This document shows, one piece after another, positions 50,205 through 62,407 of a DNA stretch of 64,000 nucleotides; position 1 is the first letter of the stretch, and the number at the start of each line of letters is the position of its first letter. The DNA is taken from assembly GCA_016288655.1 (NCBI GenBank), contig JAEEKX010000043.1, positions 64,208 through 128,207 of the forward strand, given 5' to 3'. Source of the DNA: Bacteroidales bacterium (GTDB lineage: Bacteria > Bacteroidota > Bacteroidia > Bacteroidales > WCHB1-69). The notes beneath the pieces were generated by a model. The model was not told where the DNA came from and ran no database searches. It saw only the letters and a list, made by a program, of their open reading frames with translations. The translations under genes were made by a program, and so were the position numbers.

Positions 50205-50711
50205 ATGAAAAAGAACATTTTAAGCGTTATCGCAATTGCTCTCGTTGGCATCATCGCTTTCACTTCCTGTGAAAAGCAGACCATGACTGATTATTTGACC
50301 ACTGAGAAGGGTTGGAAGCTGACCGCTGCTACCACCACTCCTTACTGGACCCTCAACGACAACACTCAGATCACTGACCTGATCGGCGGTGGCTATGTCT
50401 ATGAGTGCGAAACCGACGACGTGATCAAATTCAACGCCGATGGTTACGAGTACATGAACCCCGGTGCAAACGTTTGCGAATGGCAACCCAGCCAGGAGAC
50501 TTCCCTGGGCAAGTGGGAAATCAATGAGGAGTCCAAGGTCCTCAACATGCAGATCCCCTTCTTCTATGATGAAGAGATGGAGTCCTGCAAGATCGTGACC
50601 CTCAACAAGGATGAGCTCCAGGTCCAATACACTTGGGAACTCACTGAGGACGATGCTAAGGGCGTGCCCGGCACCTACACCTTCACCCTCACCTACGAAC
50701 GCGTGAAATAA
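50205..50711 (+). CDS. Lipocalin-like lipoprotein
   Basis: 168 residues with a lipoprotein signal (MKKNILSVIAIALVGIIAFT, Cys in TSCEKQ). The mature part is a short beta-barrel-like sequence: EKGWKLTAATTTPYW, DDVIKFNADGYEYMN, SLGKWEINEESKVLNM and PGTYTFTLTYERVK. It resembles the lipocalin-like families (DUF5004/Lipocalin_4) frequent in Bacteroidota, often annotated by the K(W)xL and G.W.. strand pattern. Ligand unknown. It is followed after 39 nt by another small lipoprotein. Confidence 0.75.
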   Translation: MKKNILSVIAIALVGIIAFTSCEKQTMTDYLTTEKGWKLTAATTTPYWTLNDNTQITDLIGGGYVYECETDDVIKFNADGYEYMNPGANVCEWQPSQETSLGKWEINEESKVLNMQIPFFYDEEMESCKIVTLNKDELQVQYTWELTEDDAKGVPGTYTFTLTYERVK

Positions 50712-50750
50712 TTTATCAACCCTATTTTATAACCTTAATCAATTTTCAAA

Positions 50751-51074
50751 ATGAAGAAATTATTTTTAGTTGTTTTGGCTGCTGGCCTTTTCTTCGCCTG
50801 CAACAATGACAAGACCAACGATCAGGCTGAGGCCGAGACCACTGACCAAGAACAAGTCACCGAGGATCAGCCCGCCGCTACTGAGACTGCTCCCGTTCAG
50901 GAACAGGCTCCCGTTGCTGAAAACACCACCGCCCCCAAGGCCGGTACCACCGTCAACGCTGACAAGGATGGTGCTAAGGTCGAAAGCGAAGGCGTGAGCG
51001 TTGAAGCCAACAAGGACGGCAATGTCTCCCTCCAGATCAACACCAAAGGCAAAAACAGCAAGGGTAACAGATAA
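50751..51074 (+). CDS. Small low-complexity lipoprotein
   Basis: 107 residues: lipoprotein signal MKKLFLVVLAAGLFFA with Cys in FACNNDK, then an acidic Glu/Gln/Thr/Ala-Pro-rich linker (about 20-65) and a short basic C-terminus with alternating Val/Asp strands (GAKVESEGVSVEANKDGNVS). No domain recognised. A strong terminator follows 19 nt after the stop. Possibly an abundant envelope spacer protein. Confidence 0.75.
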   Translation: MKKLFLVVLAAGLFFACNNDKTNDQAEAETTDQEQVTEDQPAATETAPVQEQAPVAENTTAPKAGTTVNADKDGAKVESEGVSVEANKDGNVSLQINTKGKNSKGNR

Positions 51075-51093
51075 TCCCAGTTTTTCCTTAACG

Positions 51094-51125
51094 AAAAAGC
51101 GGAGGTTTTCACCTCCGCTTTTTTT
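51094..51125 (+). terminator. Rho-independent terminator after the lipoprotein pair
   Basis: AAAAAGCGGAGGT and ACCTCCGCTTTTT form a 13-bp perfect stem with a TTTC loop, followed by further T. Confidence 0.95.
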
Positions 51126-51221
51126 GTGTTTTTTATAGTGCAAAATTATTTTAATATAGGTATGCTGTTAGTGAAAAAAAACATGTAAATTTGCAACCTT
51201 AAAATATTAAAACCATAAAAT

Positions 51222-51998
51222 ATGGCAACTATTGAAAATACAAACGATTCGAAGGATCTCAATGCCACGAAAGAGGCAAAAAAGAACTTGAATAACGACA
51301 AATTGGGCGAGGTTCATGGTGAACAAGGCAAGTTAGTGACCTTCTACCGCACCCACGAAAAACTGTTCAACGGCATCCTCATCGCCCTCATCGTGGTGGC
51401 CATCGTGCTGGTCGGCTATTTCAAGTGGCTTGCCCCCAAGTGGAACAAGGCCTCTTCTGAAAGCGCCCAGCCGTCCATCGCCTCCGTTGTGCAGGGTGGG
51501 ACGCTCTCTACGGACACCGCCACCCTCAAGGCCGCTTTGGAAGGCAACGACAATGCCGAAGGTCTTCTCTCCGTCACCGAGTCCTACGACCACCCCATCT
51601 TCAAGACCTCTCCCGCCGCCAAGTTCAGTCTCAAGTACTACACTGCCCTCTGCTACCTCAATATCGGTCAGACCGAGGACGCCCTTGACGTGTTGCTTCA
51701 GATGAAAAAGCGTGACGACTACCTCTGGTACGAATCACAGATGCTTATCGGCGACTTGTACGATGACATGGACGATGCCGACAATGCCAAGAAATATTAC
51801 GAGAAGGCCGCGAAGGGCGAGACCGATTTCGTTGCTCCCATTGCCCTCTGGAAACTCGGTATGCTCTGCGAGCGCGGCGGCGATTGGGCCGGCGCCTATG
51901 AGAACTATCAGACCGTTCAGGACAAGTACTATGAGAGATATTCGCAGATGGGTATCGCCAAATATTACGAACGCGCCAAACTGAAAGCCGGAAAATAA
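51222..51998 (+). CDS. Membrane-anchored TPR protein (YfgM-like)
   Basis: 258 residues: a hydrophilic N-terminus (1-45), one transmembrane helix (about 48-68, GILIALIVVAIVLVGYF) and a C-terminal TPR region (about 115-255; TALCYLNIGQTEDALDVLLQ, MLIGDLYDDMDDADNAKKYY, GDWAGAYENYQTVQDKY). The topology resembles YfgM, which links the Sec translocon to periplasmic chaperones; the match is by shape. It overlaps ribH by one base (TAATG), an arrangement I recall from other Bacteroidota. Confidence 0.8.
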   Translation: MATIENTNDSKDLNATKEAKKNLNNDKLGEVHGEQGKLVTFYRTHEKLFNGILIALIVVAIVLVGYFKWLAPKWNKASSESAQPSIASVVQGGTLSTDTATLKAALEGNDNAEGLLSVTESYDHPIFKTSPAAKFSLKYYTALCYLNIGQTEDALDVLLQMKKRDDYLWYESQMLIGDLYDDMDDADNAKKYYEKAAKGETDFVAPIALWKLGMLCERGGDWAGAYENYQTVQDKYYERYSQMGIAKYYERAKLKAGK

Positions 51999-52495
51999 TG
52001 GAAAAGAAGAAAAACCTTTCCCAAATTTCCGTTCCTCATACCGATAATGCCAATTTCAAGATTGGCATTATTGTTAGTAGGTGGAACGAAGAGGTCACTA
52101 ACGCCCTGAAGGAGGGCGCCGTCAGCACGTTGGTTGAGGCGGGCGTGGCCAAGAACAACCTGTTGCTGTTCGACGTGCCCGGCAGTTTCGAACTGCCCAG
52201 CGCTGCCGCCATGCTGCTCGACGCCAACGAGGACTTGGACGCGGTGATCTGCCTCGGCTGCATCATCCAGGGGGAGACGCGCCATTTCGAGTTCATCGCG
52301 CAGGCCGTCGCCAACGGCATCGCCAAGGTGGGTGTGGAATATACCGTGCCCGTCATTTTCGGCGTGCTTACCTGCAACACCCCGCAGCAGGCCACCGACC
52401 GCGCCGGCGGAAAGCACGGCAACAAGGGCGTGGAAGCCGCCGCCTCCTGCCTCCAGATGCTGCATACCCACAAGCAGATGTACAACCGGAAATAG
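51998..52495 (+). CDS. ribH: 6,7-dimethyl-8-ribityllumazine synthase
   Basis: 165 residues. IGIIVSRWNEEVTNALKEGA, VPGSFELPSAA, AVICLGCIIQGETRHFEFI, and VPVIFGVLTCNTPQQATDRA with GNKGVEAA are the conserved lumazine-synthase blocks; His in TRHFEF is the catalytic residue. It condenses the ribityl pyrimidine with dihydroxybutanone phosphate in riboflavin synthesis, usually as an icosahedral or decameric assembly. Its ATG overlaps the preceding stop. Confidence 0.96.
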   Translation: MEKKKNLSQISVPHTDNANFKIGIIVSRWNEEVTNALKEGAVSTLVEAGVAKNNLLLFDVPGSFELPSAAAMLLDANEDLDAVICLGCIIQGETRHFEFIAQAVANGIAKVGVEYTVPVIFGVLTCNTPQQATDRAGGKHGNKGVEAAASCLQMLHTHKQMYNRK

Positions 52496-52526
52496 CCCCC
52501 AAAGGGCTTCCATAAAACCGATAGCC

Positions 52527-53480
52527 ATGAAAGTCGTCTTCCTCGGAACCCCGGAGTTCGCCGTCGGCACCCTCGACGCCATCTGTCATTCCCGACACCA
52601 GGTCGTCGCCGTGGTCACCACACCCGACAAGCCGGCCGGCAGAGGACTCAAACTCAAGCCCTCTGAGGTGAAAGTCTATGCCGACGAACATCACCTTCCC
52701 GTACTTCAGCCCGAGAAACTCAAGGATTCCGATTTTATCAAGCAACTCCGTGGTTACCAGGCGGATATATTCGTTGTAGTGGCTTTTCGGATGCTGCCAG
52801 AAGTGGTCTATACTATGCCAAAATTTGGCACTTTCAATGTCCATGCTTCCCTGCTGCCTAACTACCGCGGCGCCGCCCCCATCCACTGGGCGGTGATGAA
52901 CGGGGAGACAAAGACGGGTGTTACAACCTTCTTCTTGGACCACCAGATCGACACGGGCGACATCATTGACGCCGTGGAGGTGGAGATTGGTCCGCGGGAG
53001 ACTACGGGCGAGTTGTACGACCGTTTGATGCACGCCGGTGCCGAGTTGGCCGTCCGCACCCTTGACCAGGTGGAGGCAGGCACGGTGACGACCCGCCGCC
53101 AGGCCGACGTGCCTGCCGCCGAATTGCGTCCCGCCCCCAAGATCTTCAAGCCCGACACTTTCATCGACTGGAACCGCCCCGGGCAGGAGATTTTCAACCA
53201 GATCCGCGGGCTTTCGCCTTACCCCGGCGCCTGCACCCATCTCCGTAATACCAAGGGAAATGAAGAGCTTTTGAAGGTATTCGAGGCCGACTTCATCCTG
53301 GAAAATCATGAGGAAATGCCTGGCAAAATGGAGGTGAAACTTCCAAATTCCTTCTCCATCCTTACAAAAGACGGCCGGATTTCCCTTCAAAATCTTCAAA
53401 TTCAAGGAAAATCACGGCTGAAAGTGAGCGATTTTCTGCGGGGATTCCACCCTGAAAACTATGAGTCAAATGTCTTTTAA
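52527..53480 (+). CDS. fmt: Methionyl-tRNA formyltransferase
   Basis: 317 residues from the ATG at 52527, 31 nt after ribH; longer in-frame extensions run through ribH. The formyltransferase motif is FNVHASLLPNYRGAAPI with the catalytic Asn/His/Asp set (HASLLP, QIDTGDII). The N-terminus MKVVFLGTPEFAVGTL and TTPDKPAGRG are typical of Fmt. A C-terminal OB-like domain covers about residues 205-317. It formylates initiator Met-tRNA. Confidence 0.96.
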   Translation: MKVVFLGTPEFAVGTLDAICHSRHQVVAVVTTPDKPAGRGLKLKPSEVKVYADEHHLPVLQPEKLKDSDFIKQLRGYQADIFVVVAFRMLPEVVYTMPKFGTFNVHASLLPNYRGAAPIHWAVMNGETKTGVTTFFLDHQIDTGDIIDAVEVEIGPRETTGELYDRLMHAGAELAVRTLDQVEAGTVTTRRQADVPAAELRPAPKIFKPDTFIDWNRPGQEIFNQIRGLSPYPGACTHLRNTKGNEELLKVFEADFILENHEEMPGKMEVKLPNSFSILTKDGRISLQNLQIQGKSRLKVSDFLRGFHPENYESNVF

Positions 53481-53554
53481 TTATTGATAATCAAGTAATT
53501 GCGATTTTAGACGTTTTTTTTCTCTTTTTTTTTTTCAAAAAAAGTCAAAAAAAT

Positions 53555-53585
53555 GTTGAATTAAAAAAAATAACTGCTATATTTG
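53555..53585 (+). promoter_or_regulatory. Promoter of the HU gene
   Basis: TATATTTG at 53578-53585 with GTTG at 53555-53558, a 19-nt spacer. It is 42 nt before the ATG and inside a very A-rich tract that may act as an UP-like element. Confidence 0.6.
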
Positions 53586-53627
53586 CGGTGCTAAAAGTTA
53601 ATATATTAACCATTTAAATTTATTCAA

Positions 53628-53891
53628 ATGAACAAGAGTGAATTAATTGATGCAATCGCTGCCAAGGCAGGTTTGAAGAAAGCCGATGCGAAAAACGCTC
53701 TCGAAGCTTTCATGGCTACCACTTCCGAAACCCTGAAGGGTGGTGGTAAGGTCTCTCTGGTTGGCTTCGGCACTTTCTCTGTCACCGAGCGTGGTGCCAG
53801 ACAGGGCCGCAACCCGAAAACCGGTGAAGCTATGAAGATTCCTGCCAAGAAGGTGGTGAAATTCAAAGCCGGTTCTGAAATGTCCTGCTAA
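53628..53891 (+). CDS. hup: HU family DNA-binding protein
   Basis: 87 residues, standard HU length. MNKSELIDAIAAKAGLKKAD is the dimerisation helix pair; GKVSLVGFGTFSVTERGARQ and GRNPKTGEAMKIPAKKVVKF form the beta-arm that binds DNA, with the intercalating Pro in RNPKTG. A nucleoid-shaping protein. It has its own promoter and a strong terminator, so it is monocistronic. Confidence 0.97.
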   Translation: MNKSELIDAIAAKAGLKKADAKNALEAFMATTSETLKGGGKVSLVGFGTFSVTERGARQGRNPKTGEAMKIPAKKVVKFKAGSEMSC

Positions 53892-53914
53892 CGAATTTGC
53901 ATTTTAGCGAAATG

Positions 53915-53941
53915 AAGCCCCATGAGAATGGGGCTTTTTTT
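53915..53941 (+). terminator. Rho-independent terminator after HU
   Basis: AAGCCCCAT and ATGGGGCTT, a 9-bp perfect stem with a GAGA loop, followed by seven T. Confidence 0.95.
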
Positions 53942-53968
53942 GGAAAATCTTAAACACAAACTGATACT

Positions 53969-55255
<1,287 letters not shown>

Positions 55256-55310
55256 AGGAGAATTCCGAAAAGTGACGATGTCTTGGGAACAGAGCGCTGT
55301 TGGATTTCCT

Positions 55311-56039
55311 TTAGCGGCTCTTTTTCCCACCCTTTTTGCCTTTAGATTTCTTGTCAGCGGAAGATTTCGACGACCCGAATATGTCGTTCAGTTTGTTCAT
55401 GTGCAGGGTGACGTCGAAATAGAGGACGACCTCGTCGTCGGGGTCGTTCGCGTAGAGGGTCATCTCGTCGCAGGGCCACATCAGGGCTTGTTGTTTGAAT
55501 TCCATGTCGAAAACCCCGAAGATAATGGTGTATTCATCCGAGATGTTTACCACTTTGAAGGCGGTTTCGCACGTTCTTCCGTCGCCGGAAGCGAGTATGA
55601 TGTCAATCAGTTGAAAGGCGCGGGTCTGGTAATTCAGAGCATTCTCATCCCTACCCAATTTGTCGCAACAATACATCATCTTGAGTAGGAGGTCGAGACT
55701 GGCCGGCGACTTCTCCAACTTCGCTCGCCCCAGTTCGAATGCCTGATCGAAGTCTTCATTCTTGATGGCTTTAAGCATCGCTTCGGGTGCGTCTTCATGA
55801 GAATAGTCGGTTGATAAGTCGCTGCCATAGAATACGTTGGCGATTTCTTCCAGCGTCAGGGTGGTGTCGCCGGCGATGAACCGTTGCATTTGGGACTCGA
55901 ACTGGTCATGCTGTTTTTTGACGAAGTCTTCGATTTTTTTGAAATCCACGTTGTAGGTTTCCCTTTCGTTTTGCGCGAAAGCGGTCGGACACATCACAAT
56001 GATGGCCAATAGGCACAGGAAAATACGTAACTTTTTCAT
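55311..56039 (-). CDS. Exported DUF4919 family protein
   Basis: 242 residues: signal peptide (MKKLRIFLCLLAIIVMCPTA, cleaved at AFAQ), then a helical domain (TLTLEEIANVFYGSDLSTDY, NEDFDQAFELGRAKLEKSPA, LLLKMMYCCDKLGRDENALN resembling TPR helices) and a beta-rich end (EYTIIFGVFDMEFKQQALMW). The basic tail reads SSKSSADKKSKGKKGGKKSR. The pattern fits DUF4919, a Bacteroidota family of unknown function. The Lys-rich tail could bind nucleic acid or a polyanion. Confidence 0.75.
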   Translation of the reverse strand: MKKLRIFLCLLAIIVMCPTAFAQNERETYNVDFKKIEDFVKKQHDQFESQMQRFIAGDTTLTLEEIANVFYGSDLSTDYSHEDAPEAMLKAIKNEDFDQAFELGRAKLEKSPASLDLLLKMMYCCDKLGRDENALNYQTRAFQLIDIILASGDGRTCETAFKVVNISDEYTIIFGVFDMEFKQQALMWPCDEMTLYANDPDDEVVLYFDVTLHMNKLNDIFGSSKSSADKKSKGKKGGKKSR

Positions 56040-56080
56040 TGTTTGAATTTTATGATAAAAAAATGGGGTTGTAATAGGGG

Positions 56081-57757
<1,677 letters not shown>

Positions 57758-57774
57758 TGGGGTAAATTTTTTTG

Positions 57775-57805
57775 CAAAAATAGTGAAATTTCCGAGATTT
57801 CCAAA
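57775..57805 (-). promoter_or_regulatory. Bacteroidota-type promoter of ettA
   Basis: On the minus strand TTTG (complement of 57802-57805), a 19-nt spacer and TATTTTTG (complement of 57775-57782). It lies 17 nt before the ATG at 57757 and supports that start. Confidence 0.7.
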
Positions 57806-57885
57806 TGGGATGTCATCATCAATTACACCTAATTTTCTCGAAGTCATTGACATCCCTTGCCATCGTACATTTCTCAAAAAAAGAG

Positions 57886-57893
57886 TATTTTTG
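57886..57893 (+). promoter_or_regulatory. -7 element (TATTTTTG) of the SDR/ALDH pair
   Basis: TATTTTTG followed by CC, 20 nt before the ATG at 57914; divergent from the ettA promoter within 110 nt. No TTTG at -33. Confidence 0.55.
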
Positions 57894-57913
57894 CCGCCTC
57901 AAAAACAACGAAT

Positions 57914-58723
57914 ATGAAACTACAAGACAAAACAATTCTCATCACCGGAGGAGCCTCCGGAATCGGACGGATCATGGGACGGCTCGCACTCCAACAGGGA
58001 GCGCGGGCCGTTGCCGTCTGGGACATCAACGAAAAAAACATTGCTGCCACCGTCGCCGACCATGCCAAGTACGGCACGGCGAAGTCGTATCGTGTGGATG
58101 TCAGTTCGTATGACGCTGTGGTCGCCGCCTACGCCGACACCACGCGCGACCTCGGACCTGTCGATATCGTCATCCAATGCGCCGGCGTGGTCACCAGCAA
58201 CAAGCCGTTCCACGAGAACAGTGTCACTGACATCAACCGCACGATGACCATCAACGCGGTCGCCCCGATGTACGTCGGGTTAGTGGTTTTGCAGGACATG
58301 GTGGCCCGCGACCACGGGCAATTGGTCACCATCGCTTCCGCCGCCGGCATGCTCTCCATGCCCAAGATGAGTATTTATGTCGCCAGCAAGTGGAGCGCCA
58401 TCGGCTGGTCCGACTCGGTACGCATTGAATTGCAGCGCATGAAGAGCAAGGTTCAGATTACCACCGTTGCGCCGTATTTCATCAACACGGGCATGTTCGA
58501 CGGTGTCCAGTCGAAGATCTTTCCCATTCTCGACCCCGAAAAGACCGCGCGTAAAATACTGAAGGCGACCGCGAAAGGCAAGACTTTTGCCGGCATCCCT
58601 TTCAAGTACCATTTCATCCGCTTTATGGAAGGCATCTTTCCCGAACGGCTGTTTGACTGGGTCTTCGGCGACATTTTCGGACTATACACCACCATGGATC
58701 ATTTTACAGGAAGGAGAAAATAA
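57914..58723 (+). CDS. SDR family oxidoreductase, RDH10/DHRS3-like
   Basis: 269 residues from the ATG at 57914. The cofactor motif is TGGASGIGRIMGRLA, NAG-equivalent CAGV, catalytic Ser in TIASAAGMLSMP and YxxxK in YVASKWSAIGW. The following WSDSVRIELQ and TVAPYFINTGMFDGV resemble the membrane-associated retinol/fatty-alcohol dehydrogenase subfamily. The C-terminal FIRFMEGIFPERLFDWVFGD is aromatic and amphipathic. Its stop overlaps the next gene's ATG (TAATG), pointing to a paired function with the aldehyde dehydrogenase. Confidence 0.85.
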   Translation: MKLQDKTILITGGASGIGRIMGRLALQQGARAVAVWDINEKNIAATVADHAKYGTAKSYRVDVSSYDAVVAAYADTTRDLGPVDIVIQCAGVVTSNKPFHENSVTDINRTMTINAVAPMYVGLVVLQDMVARDHGQLVTIASAAGMLSMPKMSIYVASKWSAIGWSDSVRIELQRMKSKVQITTVAPYFINTGMFDGVQSKIFPILDPEKTARKILKATAKGKTFAGIPFKYHFIRFMEGIFPERLFDWVFGDIFGLYTTMDHFTGRRK

Positions 58724-60123
58724 TGATGACGATAGAAAACACCCCTACCGAGCGTTTGCAGGGCATCCTGGCGGCGCAAAAGAAGTTCTTCGGCACCGAG
58801 GCTACGCGCTCGGTTGTCTTCCGCAAGCAGCAACTGCGCCTGCTTTACGACGCTTTGGAGAAATACGAGCAGGAATTGGCCGACGCCCTCTGGACCGACC
58901 TGCACAAATCATACGAGGAAGCCTACCTGACGGAGATCTCGTTGGTGAAGGCGGAGGTGCGCGAGGCGATACGGCACGTACGCCGTTGGGCGAAGAGAGC
59001 GCACAAACCATCCCCTATATCTATTTTTGGATCAAGGAGTTATATTGTAAAAGAACCGCTGGGGACGGCGCTCATCGTTTCGCCGTGGAACTACCCTGTG
59101 CAGTTGTTGCTCAGTCCGTTGGTGGGCGCCATCGCAGCGGGCTGTACGGCCGTGCTGAAGCCGTCGCCCTACGTGCCGCATGTCTCACTCGTCATCGAGA
59201 AGTTGGTGAAGAGCGTCTTTTCGGAAGACTATATCGCTGTGGTTCAGGGTAATCGGGAGGTCAACAAGCAACTGTTCGCCATGCGTTTCGATCTGATTTT
59301 CTTTACCGGCAGTCCGGCGTTGGCACGGCATGTGGCCGCCGCCGCTGCAAAGAACCTCGTGCCGTTGGTGTTGGAATTGGGCGGCAAGAGTCCGTGCATC
59401 ATCGACAAGAGTGCCGATGTGCGGCTGGCGGCGTTGCGCTGCGCCTGGGGCAAGACCCTGAACTCCGGGCAGACCTGCATCGCGCCCGACTACATCCTGA
59501 TCCATCGGGACGTGAAAGATGCTTTCGTGAAGGCGTTTGCCGAGGCGGTGAAGAAGCTCCACGGCGACGACATCCAGCAAAGCCGCCACTACGTGCGGAT
59601 GGTCACCGACCGTGCCTTCGACCGCGTCAGCGGCTATCTCGCTGAGGGCGAGGTCGTCTATGGTGGCCGTACTGACGCCGCCGACCGCTTTATCGAGCCG
59701 ACGCTGCTTGACCATGTCGCCGACGGCGCGGAGGTGCTCACCACAGAGATCTTCGGACCTGTCTTCCCGCTCATCACCCTTGATGATGCCGGCAGCAGTT
59801 TCGAAGAGAAGGTGGTGGCGTACGTCAACGAGCGCGAGAAGCCGTTGGCGTTGTACTATTTCGGCAAGGAACGCGACGGCTGGCGCATCGTGGAGCGCAC
59901 CTCATCGGGCGGCTGTTGCCTCAACGACACTATCATGCACATCGCCAACAGCCAGCTCCCTTTCGGCGGCGTGGGCAACTCCGGGATGGGGCATTACCAC
60001 GGCGTGCTGAGTTTCGAGGCCTTCACGCATCGTCGTGCCGTCGTCGCCACCCCCACCCTTTTCGACCTACCCTTCCGCTACATGCCCTACAAATTCTTCA
60101 AGTGGGTGAAGGGATTGATATAA
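58723..60123 (+). CDS. NAD(P)-dependent aldehyde dehydrogenase (class 3/fatty aldehyde type)
   Basis: 466 residues, the length of class 3 ALDHs, which lack the N-terminal extension of class 1/2. Motifs: SPWNYPVQLLLSPLVGAIAA, FFTGSPALARHVAAAA, general-base Glu in VLELGGKSPCII, nucleophilic Cys in NSGQTCIAPDYIL, and EIFGPVFPLI. The C-terminus is hydrophobic/basic (RYMPYKFFKWVKGLI), as in membrane-bound fatty aldehyde dehydrogenases. Together with the overlapping SDR gene it could oxidise a long-chain alcohol to acid via the aldehyde; substrate not shown by the sequence. Confidence 0.9.
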   Translation: MMTIENTPTERLQGILAAQKKFFGTEATRSVVFRKQQLRLLYDALEKYEQELADALWTDLHKSYEEAYLTEISLVKAEVREAIRHVRRWAKRAHKPSPISIFGSRSYIVKEPLGTALIVSPWNYPVQLLLSPLVGAIAAGCTAVLKPSPYVPHVSLVIEKLVKSVFSEDYIAVVQGNREVNKQLFAMRFDLIFFTGSPALARHVAAAAAKNLVPLVLELGGKSPCIIDKSADVRLAALRCAWGKTLNSGQTCIAPDYILIHRDVKDAFVKAFAEAVKKLHGDDIQQSRHYVRMVTDRAFDRVSGYLAEGEVVYGGRTDAADRFIEPTLLDHVADGAEVLTTEIFGPVFPLITLDDAGSSFEEKVVAYVNEREKPLALYYFGKERDGWRIVERTSSGGCCLNDTIMHIANSQLPFGGVGNSGMGHYHGVLSFEAFTHRRAVVATPTLFDLPFRYMPYKFFKWVKGLI

Positions 60124-60172
60124 TCATTTCAGAAAAATGAAAAACACCTGCTTCTTTTTTCTGATTTAATTG

Positions 60173-60180
60173 TATTTTTG
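60173..60180 (+). promoter_or_regulatory. -7 element (TATTTTTG) of glnS
   Basis: TATTTTTG followed by C, 26 nt before the chosen glnS ATG at 60206 and overlapping the longer in-frame start at 60170, which it therefore excludes. Confidence 0.6.
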
Positions 60181-60205
60181 CAACGTTATTTTTAAATCAA
60201 GGCAA

Positions 60206-61831
60206 ATGAACTTCATTGAAGAAATTATTGAGAAAGATTTGGCTAATGGAAAGAATGGATCGAGAGTGCACACGCGTTTTCCTCCGGAACCGAACGGATA
60301 TCTGCACATCGGACATGCCAAGTCCATTTGCTTGAACTTCGGCATCGCGAAGAAATATGGCGGCAAATGCAACCTGCGTTTCGACGACACCAATCCCGTG
60401 AAGGAGGATGTGGAGTATGTGGATTCCATCAAGGAGGACATCCAGTGGCTCGGCTTCCAGTGGGCGGAGGAGCACTATGCCTCCGACTACTTCGACCAAC
60501 TCTACGAGTGGGCCGAAAGGTTGATTCAGGAGGGATTGGCATACGTGGATGACCAGACGCAGGAGGAGATCAGTGCGGGGCGCGGCGTTCCTACCCAGCC
60601 CGGAACCGAAAGTCCCTATCGCAACCGTACCGTGGAGGAGAACCTCGACCTTTTCCGCCGCATGAAGGCGGGCGAATTCCCCGACGGCAGCAAGGTGCTG
60701 CGTGCCAAAACCGGCATGACCTCTCCAAACATGCACATGCGCGACCCCATTATGTACCGCATCCTGCATAGCCACCACCACCGCACCGGCGACAAGTGGT
60801 GCATTTACCCGATGTACGACTACGCCCACGGCCAGAGCGACTCCATCGAGGGCATCACCCACTCCATCTGCACGTTGGAGTTCGAGGTGCACCGTCCGCT
60901 GTACGACTGGTTCTGCGAGGCGCTGAAGATCCACCATCCGCAACAGATCGAGTTCGCCCGCCTGAACCTCAATTACACCATCATGAGCAAACGCAAGTTG
61001 ATGCAGTTGGTGCGCGATGGTCACGTGATGGGCTGGGACGACCCGCGCATGCCCACCATCTGCGGTCTGCGCCGTCGCGGCTACACCCCCGCCGCCGTCC
61101 GCAACTTCGCCGAGACTGTCGGCATCGCCAAGCGCGACAACATCATCGACGTGTCGCTCTTGGAATTCTGCGCCCGCGAGGACCTCAACAAGGTGGCTAC
61201 CCGCACCATGGCTGTACTCGACCCGGTTAAGTTGGTCATCGACAACTATCCCGACGGGCAGGAGGAGATGTTGGCCGCAGTCAACAATCCTGAAAATCCC
61301 GATGCAGGCACCCGCAACGTGCCGTTCGCCAAGGAGTTGTGGATTGAACGCGCCGACTTCCGCGAGGTGGCCGACAAGAAGTTCTACCGACTCACTGTCG
61401 GTGGTGAGGTGCGCCTCAAGTACGCCTACATCGTGAAATGCACCCATGTGGAGAAGGATGCCGATGGCAATGTCACCGTCATCCACGCCACCTACGATCC
61501 TGAGACGAAGAGCGGCATGCCGCAGAGCAACCGTAAGGTGAAAGCCACCATCCACTGGGTGACCGTCGGCCATGCCAAGGCCGCCGAAATCCGCCTCTTC
61601 GAACGCCTGTTCACCGTGCCCGCCCCCGACGACTGCGAAGAGGGCAAGACCTTCATCGACTACCTCAATCCCCAATCGCTGACCACCCAACAGGGCTGGA
61701 TCGAAGAGGGGTTGACCCTGGAAAATGCAGAGAAGCACTACCAGTTTGAGCGTATCGGCTACTTCTGCGTTGACCGCGACTCCACCCCCGACCACCTGGT
61801 ATTCAACAAAACCGTCAGTTTAAAACAATAA
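60206..61831 (+). CDS. glnS: Glutamine--tRNA ligase
   Basis: 541 residues from the ATG at 60206 ([20 protein letters not shown]). The class I motif is [20 protein letters not shown]; the KMSKS counterpart is [52 protein letters not shown] and WCI(Y)P distinguish GlnRS from GluRS. Two C-terminal beta-barrel anticodon-binding domains follow (about 330-541). Its presence means glutaminyl-tRNA is charged directly here. Confidence 0.96.
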   Translation: MNFIEEIIEKDLANGKNGSRVHTRFPPEPNGYLHIGHAKSICLNFGIAKKYGGKCNLRFDDTNPVKEDVEYVDSIKEDIQWLGFQWAEEHYASDYFDQLYEWAERLIQEGLAYVDDQTQEEISAGRGVPTQPGTESPYRNRTVEENLDLFRRMKAGEFPDGSKVLRAKTGMTSPNMHMRDPIMYRILHSHHHRTGDKWCIYPMYDYAHGQSDSIEGITHSICTLEFEVHRPLYDWFCEALKIHHPQQIEFARLNLNYTIMSKRKLMQLVRDGHVMGWDDPRMPTICGLRRRGYTPAAVRNFAETVGIAKRDNIIDVSLLEFCAREDLNKVATRTMAVLDPVKLVIDNYPDGQEEMLAAVNNPENPDAGTRNVPFAKELWIERADFREVADKKFYRLTVGGEVRLKYAYIVKCTHVEKDADGNVTVIHATYDPETKSGMPQSNRKVKATIHWVTVGHAKAAEIRLFERLFTVPAPDDCEEGKTFIDYLNPQSLTTQQGWIEEGLTLENAEKHYQFERIGYFCVDRDSTPDHLVFNKTVSLKQ

Positions 61832-61833
61832 CT

Positions 61834-62370
61834 ATGAAACGTTTCATCACCATCCTTTGCCTGTCGTGTCTCGTGATGACAATGTCGGCACAGTGCAACT
61901 CCAAAGCCACCGCCGACGCCGCGCAGAATCCGACCATGCAGGACCAGTCGACAGCACAATCCCAGTCCGAACCGCAGGATGTCACTCCCGGCAAGGGGAA
62001 AATTGTCAAGATCTCCCAGAAAGAGTTCGTCAACAAGGTGTTCGACTTCAACAAGCCCGATGCCGTGTACACCGGCAAGAAGCCCATCATCGTGGATTGC
62101 TACGCCGAGTGGTGTGGATGGTGCAAGAAGATGGATCCCGCGTTGAACGAACTGGCCACGGAGTATGCCGACGCGGTCATCTTTTACCGTATCGACATGG
62201 ACCACGCCAAGGATTTAGGCAAGGCCATGCAGATCACGGGTCTGCCGACATTGTTGTTGGTGAAATCCGGTCAGAAGGTGAAGCAGGTCATCGGCTACCA
62301 GACCAAGGATGAACTGAAGGCCATCATCGAACAGGAGTTGTTGGATCAAGGGACCGAATCCGCAGAGTAG
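61834..62370 (+). CDS. Exported thioredoxin-like protein
   Basis: 178 residues. A signal peptide (MKRFITILCLSCLVMTMSAQ) and a Gln/Thr/Ser-rich linker (21-50) precede a thioredoxin fold with the active site AEWCGWCKKMD (CGWC rather than CGPC) and the cis-Pro in TGLPTLLLVKSG. It starts 2 nt after glnS stops. An alternative reading is a lipoprotein using the Cys at residue 21 (SAQCNSK), because AQ-C is a plausible lipobox. Likely periplasmic thiol reductant or disulfide isomerase. Confidence 0.88.
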   Translation: MKRFITILCLSCLVMTMSAQCNSKATADAAQNPTMQDQSTAQSQSEPQDVTPGKGKIVKISQKEFVNKVFDFNKPDAVYTGKKPIIVDCYAEWCGWCKKMDPALNELATEYADAVIFYRIDMDHAKDLGKAMQITGLPTLLLVKSGQKVKQVIGYQTKDELKAIIEQELLDQGTESAE

Positions 62371-62407
62371 AGAGGGTGCGTGCACTGTCTTAGTGTGAGC
62401 ACTGTCA

